In this document: one piece after another, positions 53,468 through 61,968 of the stretch | Position numbering within the stretch: position 1 is the stretch's first letter | Layout: every line of letters starts with the position of its first letter | From: Aggregatilinea lenta | GTDB lineage: Bacteria > Chloroflexota > Anaerolineae > Aggregatilineales > Aggregatilineaceae | Reading direction: 5' to 3' | Assembly: GCF_003569045.1 (NCBI RefSeq) | Contig: NZ_BFCB01000004.1 | Location: forward strand, 1 to 64,000 | DNA length: 64,000 bases | The notes under the pieces: generated by a model | What the model saw: only the letters and a program-made list of their open reading frames with translations | The model's database searches: none | What the model was told of the DNA's origin: nothing | Program-made: the position numbers and the translations under genes

Positions 53468-53482
53468 GCAAAGGCAGTGTGG

Positions 53483-53512
53483 GGGAGGTGCGTCGTGCTC
53501 GGCGCGCCTCCC
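53483..53512 (+). promoter_or_regulatory. Stem-loop between hydA and the maturation protease gene
   Basis: GGGAGGTGCG at 53483-53492 pairs with CGCGCCTCCC at 53503-53512 with one mismatch around a 10-nt loop. It lies in the 61-bp gap after hydA. With no T-run it is more likely an mRNA-stability or attenuation element, lowering protease yield relative to the subunits. Confidence 0.4.
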
Positions 53513-53528
53513 TCCGCCTGAAGAGGGC

Positions 53529-54026
53529 ATGTCAACGATGCTGACCAGCACCCCCACCGCACGCACGCTGATCCTGGGCGTTGGCAGCCCGCTGATGGGC
53601 GACGACGCGGTCGGCGTGCTGGTGGCGGAAGCGCTCCAAGCCCGCTCCGACCTGCCGCCCGGTGTGGACGTGATCGACGGCGGCACGGAAGGGTTCGGGC
53701 TGATCCCCGTGATCGAAGCGTACTCACGTGTCATCATCGTGGATGCGGCACAGGTGGGGCTGCCGCCCGGATCGATACGGCGCTTCACCTGGGGGGACAT
53801 CCGGGTGACGGCCAACGAGCACAGCCTGTCGCTGCATCAAGGCGGGCTGAACGACGCGTTGGCGCTGGCGGAAGTGCTTGGCTGCCTGCCCGCCGAGCTG
53901 ATTTTCTACGGCGTCCAGCCGGAGCAGGTGGCCTGGGACGCGCCGCTGAGCGAGGCCGTCAGCCGCGCGCTGCCCGCGCTGATCGAAGGCGTGCTCGGCG
54001 AACTGAACGGCATCGCCGCCGGCTGA
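53529..54026 (+). CDS. Hydrogenase maturation protease (HycI/HyaD family)
   Basis: This 165-aa endopeptidase has the family signature ILGVGSPLMGDDAVGVLVAE near the N-terminus, with the first metal-site aspartate in GDDAVG, then VDVIDGGTEGFGLIP and the HQGG histidine motif (SLHQGGLND). It would check nickel in the large subunit and cut the C-terminal peptide after the DPCxxCxxH motif of HydA. ATG at 53529 has GAGGG close by. It is the last gene of the hydrogenase operon; other Hyp maturation genes are not in the window and must lie elsewhere. Confidence 0.92.
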   Translation: MSTMLTSTPTARTLILGVGSPLMGDDAVGVLVAEALQARSDLPPGVDVIDGGTEGFGLIPVIEAYSRVIIVDAAQVGLPPGSIRRFTWGDIRVTANEHSLSLHQGGLNDALALAEVLGCLPAELIFYGVQPEQVAWDAPLSEAVSRALPALIEGVLGELNGIAAG

Positions 54027-54095
54027 ATCCCGCGCAGTAAGCTCTATTCATAACTTTTTCCCTACCTACAAAATACATATCGATGCCCTGCTGCG

Positions 54096-55166
54096 TCAGG
54101 ACAGGCGCGGATCGACGGGCAAGCCGAGGAAGTCGCCAAAGCGCTGCGCGGCAGCGTTGAAGGCATCCGTTTCAGCCGGGGTGAAGGGATGCGAGGATTC
54201 ACACTCGACGACGACCGTCTGCCGCTCGAATGTGCGCCGCCACATGCCTGCGACCGCACCGTTTTGGACGAACGCCGAGGTGAACAGACGGTTCCTGAAC
54301 AGGTCCACATGGTGGGGATCGAAAATGGAGCTGCTGCCTTTGTACGGGATGGTGTATTCGTCGTAGACCGGCAGCAGGTGGCCGCGTGCGGGCAGCGTAT
54401 CGGGTAGTGGGGCGGAGGGCGCGAACCAGTACTCCTGACCGTCGATCGTGTCGTGCGCCAACTGAGCATCCAGCATCGCCAGCCCGGCCTTGACGTCGGC
54501 GATGGTCAGCCCTGACCAAAACGCGAAGTCCTTGACCGTCGCCGGGCCGTGGCTGGTAAAGAAGCGCCGCGTCAACTCGGCCAACGCATCGTCGCGCGAG
54601 AGGCGCAGCGTTCCCGGCGCGCGCTCGTCGAGCAGCGCGTAGGTGTGCTGTTTGCCCTGACGCGGTCCGCTGCACACCACACCTTCCAGCTCCGCGAACA
54701 TCATGATGTGCGTCAGCCGGATACCGCTCATCCCGTCGATCCCGGCGTCCGCCAGGATGGAGCCGAGTTCAGGCCGGGTGAAGTAATGACCCCCTTCCAG
54801 CGCGCGGGCCAGGATGTCGCCGCAGCGGTGCATCAGGGCCTCGTCCAGTTCCAGCCTGCGGTACATCGTGCCGGTCACCCGATGCACGCGATCGCGCGTT
54901 AGCGCCAGCAGCCAGCGGATGTCGGCGGGCGCGACAAAGTGCCACGTGGGGCGCATGACGTGCGTGCGCAGGATCGCCCCGTCGTTGAAGGCTTGCTCGA
55001 GCGCCGCGTTGGTCGCGGATTCCAGGCGCTGGCCGAGCGCCCACTTTGCCAGCGCGTATTCCTGCGCCTGGACCGCGCCAAACCAGGCGACAACCTCGTC
55101 CGCGCGCTGCAACTTCGGGCCTTCAAGGTGCTGGTTGTACAGGCGCTGCCAGGCAATTGTCGGCAT
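54096..55166 (-). CDS. AlkZ/YcaQ-like winged-helix DNA glycosylase
   Basis: This 356-aa protein belongs to the HTH_42 (PF06224) family of tandem winged-helix DNA glycosylases. The N-terminal residues W6 and Q33-A-Q35 (AVQAQEYALAKWAL) give the Gln-x-Gln catalytic motif of the AlkZ branch; YcaQ has Gln-x-Asp. Also visible are RTHVMRPTWHFV and LLPVYDEYTIPYKG. Members unhook bulky alkyl adducts and cross-links, and some protect producers from their own genotoxins. ATG at 55166 has AGGAG somewhat far upstream. It ends the operon with the DUF5996 and UBP genes. Confidence 0.85.
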   Translation of the reverse strand: MPTIAWQRLYNQHLEGPKLQRADEVVAWFGAVQAQEYALAKWALGQRLESATNAALEQAFNDGAILRTHVMRPTWHFVAPADIRWLLALTRDRVHRVTGTMYRRLELDEALMHRCGDILARALEGGHYFTRPELGSILADAGIDGMSGIRLTHIMMFAELEGVVCSGPRQGKQHTYALLDERAPGTLRLSRDDALAELTRRFFTSHGPATVKDFAFWSGLTIADVKAGLAMLDAQLAHDTIDGQEYWFAPSAPLPDTLPARGHLLPVYDEYTIPYKGSSSIFDPHHVDLFRNRLFTSAFVQNGAVAGMWRRTFERQTVVVECESSHPFTPAETDAFNAAAQRFGDFLGLPVDPRLS

Positions 55167-55215
55167 TGGCGTGGTGGCTCCTCGCATGAGAGCGGATCTC
55201 AGATTTGCCCGGAGT

Positions 55216-56160
55216 TTACCGTTCCAGTGCGGCCCGGTCCCACTGCGCGTTGATCGCAGCCGCCTCGTACGTGCTTTGCAGGAAGGCGAGCAGCGTTTCG
55301 TCGGGCGAAGCGGACGTCCGGACGGCGTCGTACGGCAGCAGGAAGTTCCCGAATGCCGGGTCGTAGTAGGCTGCGTCGGGCTGGATCGGGTAGTCCCTGA
55401 AGCCTGCCGGTTCGGGGTAGGCGTAGGCGTAGAACATCGGCTGACCGGTGCCTGCTCCGGGCCAAAAGCCGCACGAGCTAACCTCGTGCGAGTACGATTC
55501 CTGCATGACGTAGCGCGCGACATTGGGCGAGCCGGGATGATCGGGCGCGGGTCGCCCCGAAAAGCGCGTCACCGCCAGGTCGAAGCCGCCCCAGAAGAAG
55601 TGAATCGGGCTGACCTTGCCGGTAAAGCGGCTGCGGAATACCTTGAGCACGCGATCCGCCTGGACGAGCGCGCGCCAGTGCCGCTGCGCGTAGACGGGAT
55701 CGTAGGCCGCGTGAGCGTTGTCTTGCTCGAAAGGCGTGCGATCCTCGATTTCGACCGGGACCGTCCAGATTTCCACCTCGATGCCTAACGCCAGCAACTC
55801 CGCCATGATCGTCCGGTAGAAGTCCGCGACCGAGCGCGGCGCTAGTTCGAATGCACGCGTTCCGCCGCCGCTCGTCTCGATGCGCAGCATGTGGTCGATA
55901 AAATCGAAGTCGATCTGAAAGCTGCGGGATTGGTAGGGAATGGGGGAGGTGGTGAGGCCGCGCGCCGTAAGGTACAACGTGACCTGCCACCAATGGTTGA
56001 CCATCGGCGCGAGCGCCAGCCGGATCTTGCCCACGATTTGCGTCCAGCGGTGCAGGGTTTCGTACGTATCCTGCCATTCGTCCAGCGGCAGGTCCGGCCA
56101 TGCGGGCACGTCATGCATCGGGTCAGGGATCGTCGAGCTGTCTGTCACGGAATTCTCCAT
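55216..56160 (-). CDS. DUF5996 family protein
   Basis: This 314-aa protein has the family markers WPDLPLDEWQDTYETLHRWT, LALAPMVNHWWQVTLYLTAR near the N-terminus, and HFFWGGFDLAVTRFSGR and SHEVSSCGFWPG in the second half. GGAG precedes the ATG at 56160. No catalytic site is obvious and the function of the family is unknown to me. It lies 41 bp after the UBP zinc-finger gene and 49 bp before the glycosylase gene, in one operon. Confidence 0.8.
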   Translation of the reverse strand: MENSVTDSSTIPDPMHDVPAWPDLPLDEWQDTYETLHRWTQIVGKIRLALAPMVNHWWQVTLYLTARGLTTSPIPYQSRSFQIDFDFIDHMLRIETSGGGTRAFELAPRSVADFYRTIMAELLALGIEVEIWTVPVEIEDRTPFEQDNAHAAYDPVYAQRHWRALVQADRVLKVFRSRFTGKVSPIHFFWGGFDLAVTRFSGRPAPDHPGSPNVARYVMQESYSHEVSSCGFWPGAGTGQPMFYAYAYPEPAGFRDYPIQPDAAYYDPAFGNFLLPYDAVRTSASPDETLLAFLQSTYEAAAINAQWDRAALER

Positions 56161-56201
56161 GCGCTTGCTCCAACGGTTTCAGCAGCGGTCAGGTGAGAGG
56201 T

Positions 56202-56495
56202 TCAGCGATCCGGGCGGTAGAGAATGCGTTTGGGGTCCATCGCTACCTCGTCGACGTAACACCAGATCCAGTCTTCGCCCGGCTCGAACGACTGAATGAT
56301 CGGGTGCTGGGTGGCGTGAAAGTGCTTGGTCGCATGCTTGTTCTTCGAATTGTCGCAGCAACCGACGTGCCCGCAAATCAGGCAGATGCGCAGGTGGAGC
56401 CAACTGTCGCCCATTTTCAGGCATTCTTCGCAGCCCTGGGCGCTGGGCGTAACCTCTTGAATCTGATCGAGATGTGTGCAGGGCACATCACTCAT
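56202..56495 (-). CDS. UBP-type zinc finger protein
   Basis: This 97-aa protein is a single ZnF-UBP domain. Likely zinc ligands are C6 and H8 (CTHLDQ), the pair in GCEEC, CLICGHVGCCD and the histidines of KHATKHFHATQH, the usual pattern of the fold. In eukaryotes this fold binds the ubiquitin C-terminus; bacterial stand-alone copies are common but their ligand is unknown. ATG at 56495 has GGGAGAAG upstream; a 10-residue longer frame has weaker support. It is the first gene of the DUF5996/glycosylase operon. Confidence 0.85.
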   Translation of the reverse strand: MSDVPCTHLDQIQEVTPSAQGCEECLKMGDSWLHLRICLICGHVGCCDNSKNKHATKHFHATQHPIIQSFEPGEDWIWCYVDEVAMDPKRILYRPDR

Positions 56496-56578
56496 GACGG
56501 CTTCTCCCGGTAAGCAGTCCGGCAAAGGGAATTCGAGGCGGAGAACGACGTCCGCTGCAACACAGCGCGGACACCACC

Positions 56579-56609
56579 ATTATATTAAGATGCGTGCCGG
56601 GTTGCCCAA
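56579..56609 (-). promoter_or_regulatory. Candidate promoter of the UBP / DUF5996 / glycosylase operon
   Basis: Read on the minus strand, TATAAT lies at 56584-56579 and TTGGGC at 56609-56604, separated by 19 bp, a little longer than ideal. The leader would be about 75 nt. The rest of 56496-56873 contains only this element, the palindrome at 56790 and the promoter of the STAND gene. Confidence 0.35.
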
Positions 56610-56789
56610 TCCAGCGCGCTTTCCCCGTCGACTCCCACCGAGTCGCACGAAACACCTGGGCGAACTTCTTCGTATTTCCTACAGCGACCTGGCGCACCCT
56701 GCGCTGGATGTGACACTGCGGCACAGTCAATAACCGGCCCGCGTCGCTGCATTGAGGCCGCACTTCCGTATGCCAACACGGATTGAGTG

Positions 56790-56815
56790 CCCGGCTACAA
56801 AATTTTGTAGCCGGG
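56790..56815. promoter_or_regulatory. Perfect 26-bp palindrome upstream of the STAND gene
   Basis: The arms CCCGGCTACAAAA (56790-56802) and TTTTGTAGCCGGG (56803-56815) are exact reverse complements with no spacer. It ends 58 bp before the STAND start codon and just upstream of a TACAAT -10-like hexamer at 56842-56847 (TTGCAA at 56816-56821 is a possible but distant -35). A perfect palindrome of this length suggests a high-affinity dimer site, possibly for the HTH-like N-terminus of the STAND protein itself. It could also form a hairpin terminator. Confidence 0.65.
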
Positions 56816-56873
56816 TTGCAAAACAGCCTCCGATTTTGGCGTACAATAAAGCTAATCAAACCACGAGGTGATT

Positions 56874-59258
56874 ATGGCTTCCAAACAACCCCCCAATCCG
56901 CGCTTTGGCAAGCTGCTAACCGAAGCGGTGTCCAGCGTCGCCAAGCGCAAGCACCTGAATATGGAAGTGGTGGAAGAAGAGATCGCGCTGGCGGTCAGCC
57001 GGGCGGAAAAGCTCGACGCGCCGCTCAGCTTCTACACCGTGCAGCGCTGGATGCGCGGGTATCCGCCGAGCGCCCAGCGCCTGATGATCGTGCTGGACTT
57101 TTGCCTGCGTTATGGGCGCATCGGGACCGATCTGGCGCGCAGCCTCGCAGCAGAAGCGGATGGCTCGCACCTCCTGGCGTCGCTCGACGGCCAGCTCGAC
57201 CGCGCCGCGCCCCCTGCGTCCGGGCGGTTCTACACCAATTTACCCCGGCGACACCTCTCGTTCCGGGGACGCGTGCAGGAAATCGAGGAGATTCACCGCC
57301 TGCTCGCGCGGGAGAGCCGGGCCGCGGTCGTCGTCGTTTATGGCCTGGGTGGGGTCGGCAAAACATCGCTGGTCGTCGAGGCGGTGCACCAACTACTTGC
57401 CTGCCAGCCGCCGGACGAACGGGCCGCCTATGACGCCGTGATCTTCACTTCCGCGCGCGACATGCAGCTCAGCCTGCGCGACGTGCTCGACGAGATCGGG
57501 CGCGTGCTGGACTTTCCGACCGTCCTGCGCCAATCGGACGAGGAAAAACTGATCTTCGTGCAAAACCTGCTCCAGCAGTTCCGCGTGCTGTTGATCGTGG
57601 ACAACTTCGAGACGGTCAGCGACGCGCGCCTGCGGCGCTTTGCGCTGGAAGGCGTGCCCGCGTCGAGCAAGGTGATCATCACCACGCGCGACTATCATCC
57701 CGCCTTATGGCCCGACACGCACGCGCTGCATCTGACCGGGCTGGACAATGTCGAGGCGCTGGGTTTGATCCGCGAGTGGGCCAGCGAGCGCAATCTGGCG
57801 ACCCTGACGGGCGCGTCTGACGCGGATATGCTGCCGCTGCTGCGCGCGACGGAAGGCAACCCCTGGGTGCTGCTGATGTCACTGGGCTTCATCGCGCACC
57901 GGAAGCAGCCGCTCGAAACGGTCCTGCAGGATCTATGGCAGGGGCATGGCGCGATTTTCGATCACATGTTCAGCACGATCTGGGATCTGCTCGACGGCGA
58001 GGAACAGCGCATCCTGCTGGCCCTGGCGTGCTTCACGACCACCGGCATGCGCGACGCGATTGGCACGATCGCGGGCGTGTCGGGCCACGCGCTGACTGCC
58101 GGATTAGGGCGCTTAACCGAGCTGTCGATGATGACCATCGAGGACGACTGGACAGGAACTCTGTCGCGCTATCACTTACACCCGCTGACGCGTGCCTTCG
58201 CCCAGTCGATTGCCGAGCAAATGGGCCAACTCGACGATCTGCGCGCGCGGTGGCTGGCATGGTGCGTCGATTTTGCGGAACCGTACGGCGGCGAGAGCTT
58301 CGACATGGTGACGCACGAAATGCTGCGCGCCGAGCAGGAAAATCTGTTTGCCGCGATCGGCTACGCGTTGGAGACGCGCCAGATCGATGCCTGCATCCGG
58401 CTGGTGACGGCGATCTGGCATCACCTGTACGTCGTCGGCGACTGGAACCGCCTGATCCAGATTATCCTCGACGTGCTGGCGGTCGAAGGGCTGCCCGACC
58501 CGCAGGACGAGCCGCGCCTGCTGAAGCTCAAGACCTACCTGGAATACTTCTACTACTTGAAGGAGCCAGCCTCGCAGGACATCCTCCAGCATTTGCTGGC
58601 GCTCGAACAGGACATCCGCGTGCTGGAGGACGACCAGCTTCTGCTCGATTCGAACATTCTGAACTACCTCACGCAGGCACACCTCACCTGCGGCGACTAC
58701 CAGCAAGCGCGCTCCTATGCAGAACAGCACATCGCGCTGTGCCAGCGCTTCATCAACCTGCGCGGCGTGATCTCCGGCCAGTACAACTTAGCACGCGCGC
58801 TGCACGACCTGGGCGAGCTGGACAAGGCGGAGCAGATTTTAGTGTCGCTCATTCACGAGGCCGGGTTGATGCAGTGGGAGCGCGCCGTCGGCTACTGCAG
58901 CTCGCGTTTGGCGCAGATTCTGCGTGACAAGGGGCGCAAGGCGGAGAGCCACAAGTATTACGAGACGGCGCTGCACATCAGCGAAAAGTGGGGTGAGCTG
59001 CTCCTGCAGGAAATGGTGCTGATCGATCTGGCCGCCCTGTCGTGGCGGGAAGGCGACGACGAGGCAGCCTTCGCGCACGCCGTCAAAGCACGCGATCTGG
59101 CGGTCCGGCTCGACCTGCGCCTCGACCAGAGCCGCATGGACGACCTGCTGCGCACGTTGGGTGGCGCGGACGTTGGCGGCGAGCGCGAGCATGTCCTCTC
59201 GTGTGAGGAACAAACCTACCTGTTGACCGCAGCCAGCGGTGCGCGAGGTCTGATATGA
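56874..59258 (+). CDS. STAND ATPase: HTH-like N-terminus, NB-ARC domain and TPR-like C-terminus
   Basis: This 794-aa protein has an N-terminal helical region with an HTH-like part (FYTVQRWMRGYPPSAQRL, residues 45-75). The NB-ARC ATPase follows: Walker A GLGGVGKT at about 158-165, Walker B RVLLIVDNFE near 237, the sensor KVIITTRDYHPALW, and GNPWVLLMSLGF as the GxP-like motif. From about 500 to the end are TPR-like helices (YLTQAHLTCGDYQQARSYAE, YNLARALHDLGELDKAEQIL). The layout matches signalling STAND proteins, which are either regulators or defence sensors. GAGGTGAT precedes the ATG. Its stop overlaps the next start. Confidence 0.88.
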   Translation: MASKQPPNPRFGKLLTEAVSSVAKRKHLNMEVVEEEIALAVSRAEKLDAPLSFYTVQRWMRGYPPSAQRLMIVLDFCLRYGRIGTDLARSLAAEADGSHLLASLDGQLDRAAPPASGRFYTNLPRRHLSFRGRVQEIEEIHRLLARESRAAVVVVYGLGGVGKTSLVVEAVHQLLACQPPDERAAYDAVIFTSARDMQLSLRDVLDEIGRVLDFPTVLRQSDEEKLIFVQNLLQQFRVLLIVDNFETVSDARLRRFALEGVPASSKVIITTRDYHPALWPDTHALHLTGLDNVEALGLIREWASERNLATLTGASDADMLPLLRATEGNPWVLLMSLGFIAHRKQPLETVLQDLWQGHGAIFDHMFSTIWDLLDGEEQRILLALACFTTTGMRDAIGTIAGVSGHALTAGLGRLTELSMMTIEDDWTGTLSRYHLHPLTRAFAQSIAEQMGQLDDLRARWLAWCVDFAEPYGGESFDMVTHEMLRAEQENLFAAIGYALETRQIDACIRLVTAIWHHLYVVGDWNRLIQIILDVLAVEGLPDPQDEPRLLKLKTYLEYFYYLKEPASQDILQHLLALEQDIRVLEDDQLLLDSNILNYLTQAHLTCGDYQQARSYAEQHIALCQRFINLRGVISGQYNLARALHDLGELDKAEQILVSLIHEAGLMQWERAVGYCSSRLAQILRDKGRKAESHKYYETALHISEKWGELLLQEMVLIDLAALSWREGDDEAAFAHAVKARDLAVRLDLRLDQSRMDDLLRTLGGADVGGEREHVLSCEEQTYLLTAASGARGLI

Positions 59259-59593
59259 ACAGCGTACGCCAGAACCGGCTGACCCTGGTCTTCATCGGCC
59301 AGACCGGCAAACCGACCGTGTTCGTCGTGGCGGATGATCCGTCGCCGACTGCGCCCGTTCGCGCAGGGGATTACCGGCTGATGCCCGGCGAAGCCGTGCG
59401 TATCGAACGGCAGGGCCAGCGGTTGTGCGTCGTGTCGGGCAGCGCGTGGGTCACCTTCGACGGCGAGGATCTGGTGGTGCTGGCCGGGCAGGACGTGGTC
59501 CTGGAGCCGGATGCGGAAGATCCCGCCGTTCTGTCGGCGCTGGAAGGCGAACCACTCGTCTACCGCGTGTTTGGGGGCGAACCGGTACACTGA
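59255..59593 (+). CDS. Small cupin/DUF2917-like protein coupled to the STAND gene
   Basis: This 112-aa protein starts in an ATGA overlap with the STAND stop, so the two are made together. It is acidic and rich in short beta strands: GDYRLMPGEAVRIERQGQRL, VSGSAWVTFDGEDLVVLAGQ and DVVLEPDAEDP. This resembles the one-barrel DUF2917 group, but the match is loose. No membrane segment or catalytic motif is visible. It could be the effector, ligand or partner of the STAND protein. Confidence 0.7.
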   Translation: MNSVRQNRLTLVFIGQTGKPTVFVVADDPSPTAPVRAGDYRLMPGEAVRIERQGQRLCVVSGSAWVTFDGEDLVVLAGQDVVLEPDAEDPAVLSALEGEPLVYRVFGGEPVH

Positions 59594-59642
59594 CGCACCC
59601 GTTCCTCGTGATCGTTCCCTGCAATCAAGGATTGCCCCTTAT

Positions 59643-59667
59643 GCGGCCTGGCTCATCGTCAGGCCGC
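59643..59667 (+). terminator. Hairpin after the STAND operon
   Basis: GCGGCCTG at 59643-59650 and CAGGCCGC at 59660-59667 pair perfectly over a 9-nt loop, about 50 bp after the stop, followed by CGCTTTGTG. It is the likely terminator of the two-gene STAND operon, with a weak T-tract. Confidence 0.6.
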
Positions 59668-59757
59668 CGCTTTGTGTATGGCCCAAGTTGTTGGGCGCCG
59701 CCGCATTCCCCTAGGATCTGCGCAGTGACGGGACAGGTGCAGCGATAAGGAGCGGCC

Positions 59758-60270
59758 ATGTTTTTTGATAGCTGGGCGGAGATTGGGCGGACGGTCATCG
59801 TTGGCGTGCTGGCTTATGCCATGCTGGTGGTGATGCTGCGCGTCTCCGGGAAGCGCACGCTGTCCAAGATGAACGCGTTTGACCTCATCGTCACCGTCGC
59901 GCTTGGCTCGACGCTGGCGACGATTTTGCTGTCGAAAGACGTTGCATTGGCGGAGGGCCTCACTGCGTTCGTCACACTCATTCTGCTGCAATACGTCGTC
60001 GCGTGGCTGTCCGTGCGGTCGAAAGCGGTGCGCGAACTGGTCAAAAGCACGCCGCGCCTGCTTTTTTACCGGCAGCAGTTTTTGGACGATGCGCTGCGCA
60101 CCGAGCGTGTCACGCGCGAAGAGGTCTACGCCGCAATCCGGGCACAGGGTCTCGGCGTGGTGGAGCAGGTGGAAGCGGTCGTGCTGGAAACGGACGGCAG
60201 CTTCACCGTGCTGACGACCAGTGCCGGCGAAGGTACCTCGACACTGAAACACGTGCGCAAGGATCTGTGA
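59758..60270 (+). CDS. DUF421 (YetF-like) membrane protein
   Basis: This 170-aa protein has three N-terminal hydrophobic segments (VIVGVLAYAMLVVMLRVSGK, FDLIVTVALGSTLATILL, FVTLILLQYVVAWLSV) and a cytoplasmic DUF421 domain with TPRLLFYRQQFLDDALR and REEVYAAIRAQGL. RVSGKRTLSKMNAFDLIVTV is the usual family signature. An AAGGAG ribosome site precedes the ATG. It is shorter than some 220-aa relatives but complete for the short form. The family has no settled function; Bacillus members are linked to spore and membrane stress. Confidence 0.88.
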   Translation: MFFDSWAEIGRTVIVGVLAYAMLVVMLRVSGKRTLSKMNAFDLIVTVALGSTLATILLSKDVALAEGLTAFVTLILLQYVVAWLSVRSKAVRELVKSTPRLLFYRQQFLDDALRTERVTREEVYAAIRAQGLGVVEQVEAVVLETDGSFTVLTTSAGEGTSTLKHVRKDL

Positions 60271-60296
60271 CGCGCGCTGTCCTATCACCTTGCTGC

Positions 60297-61880
60297 TCAG
60301 CCGGAGACTTTCTGGCCGATCAGTGTGCCATCGCGGTAGAGCGCCACGCTGCCGTCGTCGCCCGGTACGAAGCTGTAGGTGGTAATCAGCCCGTCGCGGG
60401 ACCGATTCGCGGCCAGAAAGCCGTTCGCCTCGTAAGGCGTCAGCGCGATTGATTGCGGCGTCATCAGGTAGACTGTGTCCTCGCGGATTTCGACCTGCAA
60501 GCCTCCATAATCACCTACAAGTGCAGCCCATTCGTCGGAATTGGCTTCGTAGCTGCGCGCGGCGTCGAGCCTGGCCCGGCGGTCGGCGGGGTCGAAGCTC
60601 GCCTCGACGTTCAGCGCGGCGACCACATCGCGCCCCGCGTCGATGCCCAGTCGCTGTTCGAGCAGGCCCAGGCTCGCGGCCAGCGTGAACAGACTGCCCG
60701 TGCCGAGTCCGGCGTTGGACAGCACCGCGACGCCCACGTTCTGCGCCGGGACGAGCATCACGATGGTGTAGAAGCCGTCGATCGATCCGTTGTGCCACAC
60801 GACCTGCATGCCGTTGAAGTCGGCGGTGAACCAGCCAAGCGCGTAGCCGTTCGTCTGGAAGCCGGTTGGCCCAATGGGTGGTTGGGGCGGGTAGGCCGCT
60901 TGCTGCGCGTGCATCTCGTCGAGCAGCGCGGGCGACAAGAGCGTTGCGCCGCCGAATGTGCCATCGCCCAATTGCAGCAGGAGGTAGTTTGCCATGCCGC
61001 GCGCGCTGGCGTTCAGCGCCCCTGCCGGCGCGATTCCCGAAAGGCTGACGAACTCGGCGGGCTGCATGCCTTCCAGAACGTCGAGGCTGTGCGGCACGGC
61101 GTGGTCGGCAGCCTGCTGCATGGCCGGGATGTCGAACGCTGCGCCCACGTCCAGCGGGGTCAGCACGTGCTCGCGCGTGTAAGCTTCCCAGGTTTGGCCG
61201 CTGACCTGCTCGACCAGATAGCCTGCGATGGCGTAGTTGAAGTTGTCGTAAATGTGAGCGCTGCCCGGCGCGGCTGCCAGATTGAGCGTTGCGGCGTATT
61301 CGACCGCCTCTTGCAGCGTGCTGACCTGGCCGGACACCCACGCGGCATCGTCCCCGCCAGGCAGCCCGCTCGTCTGCGCCAGCAGGTCGCGCACGGTGAC
61401 GCGCTGCGTCGTGTCGGGATCGGACAGCGCGAACGCCGGAATATAGCTCGCGACCGGCGCATCGAGCGCCACCTGACCCCCATCGACAAGCTGCATGACG
61501 TCCAGCGCCGTGAAGGACTTGGTCACCGAGCCGATGGCGAACAGCGTGTCCGGCGTGACCGGCGCGCCGGTGCCGGTCGAGCGCATACCGTAGCCGTGCG
61601 CGACCACGACCTCGCCGTTCTGCACGAGCGCCAGTCCTGCGCCGGGGATGTCGTACATGTCCATCAGATCGCGCATGAAGGCGTCAATATCAGGCGCGGC
61701 GGATGCCGGAGTGGGCGTTGTGCTCGTGACGCCGGGCGCGGTGTCAGCGGGCGCAGCCGCATTGGTTGCGACGGCGGGCGTAGCGGTGATCACCTGCGGC
61801 GATGTCGAGGCGCTGCACCCGGCAGCCGCCACGATCACGAGCACGAACAGCGCCAACAGCCGCTGGCCGGTCAAACGCAT
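60297..61880 (-). CDS. Serine hydrolase lipoprotein, class C beta-lactamase family
   Basis: This 527-aa protein starts with a lipoprotein signal (LLALFVLVIVAAAGC, lipobox cysteine C22) and a Thr/Ala/Pro-rich linker to about residue 65. The PF00144 domain follows, with SxxK at S118-K121 (GSVTKSF), the YxN motif near residue 210 (YDNFNYAIAGYLVEQ) and an HNGS motif near 362 in place of KTG. The C-terminal 90 residues form a separate small beta domain (VGDYGGLQVEIREDTVYLM). It is probably an outer-face peptidase or esterase; true beta-lactam hydrolysis is not implied. It stands alone, convergent with the DUF421 gene. Confidence 0.9.
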   Translation of the reverse strand: MRLTGQRLLALFVLVIVAAAGCSASTSPQVITATPAVATNAAAPADTAPGVTSTTPTPASAAPDIDAFMRDLMDMYDIPGAGLALVQNGEVVVAHGYGMRSTGTGAPVTPDTLFAIGSVTKSFTALDVMQLVDGGQVALDAPVASYIPAFALSDPDTTQRVTVRDLLAQTSGLPGGDDAAWVSGQVSTLQEAVEYAATLNLAAAPGSAHIYDNFNYAIAGYLVEQVSGQTWEAYTREHVLTPLDVGAAFDIPAMQQAADHAVPHSLDVLEGMQPAEFVSLSGIAPAGALNASARGMANYLLLQLGDGTFGGATLLSPALLDEMHAQQAAYPPQPPIGPTGFQTNGYALGWFTADFNGMQVVWHNGSIDGFYTIVMLVPAQNVGVAVLSNAGLGTGSLFTLAASLGLLEQRLGIDAGRDVVAALNVEASFDPADRRARLDAARSYEANSDEWAALVGDYGGLQVEIREDTVYLMTPQSIALTPYEANGFLAANRSRDGLITTYSFVPGDDGSVALYRDGTLIGQKVSG

Positions 61881-61968
61881 TTCAGTCTCCTTAATGGCGC
61901 TGGACAGTCATCATGCTCGATTGTCGCATGCGTCGCCGCCGCATGGCGCGTTGTTCTGCACGAGGCGG

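Noticed and set aside
56496..56860. Small genes in the gap before the STAND gene
   Set aside because: Short frames on both strands lack ribosome sites and protein-like composition; the gap holds a palindrome and promoters instead.
60297..61880. Antibiotic-resistance beta-lactamase
   Set aside because: The SxxK and YxN motifs fit the broad class C-like serine hydrolase family, but the HNG motif, lipoprotein anchor and extra C-terminal domain point to a general peptidase or esterase.
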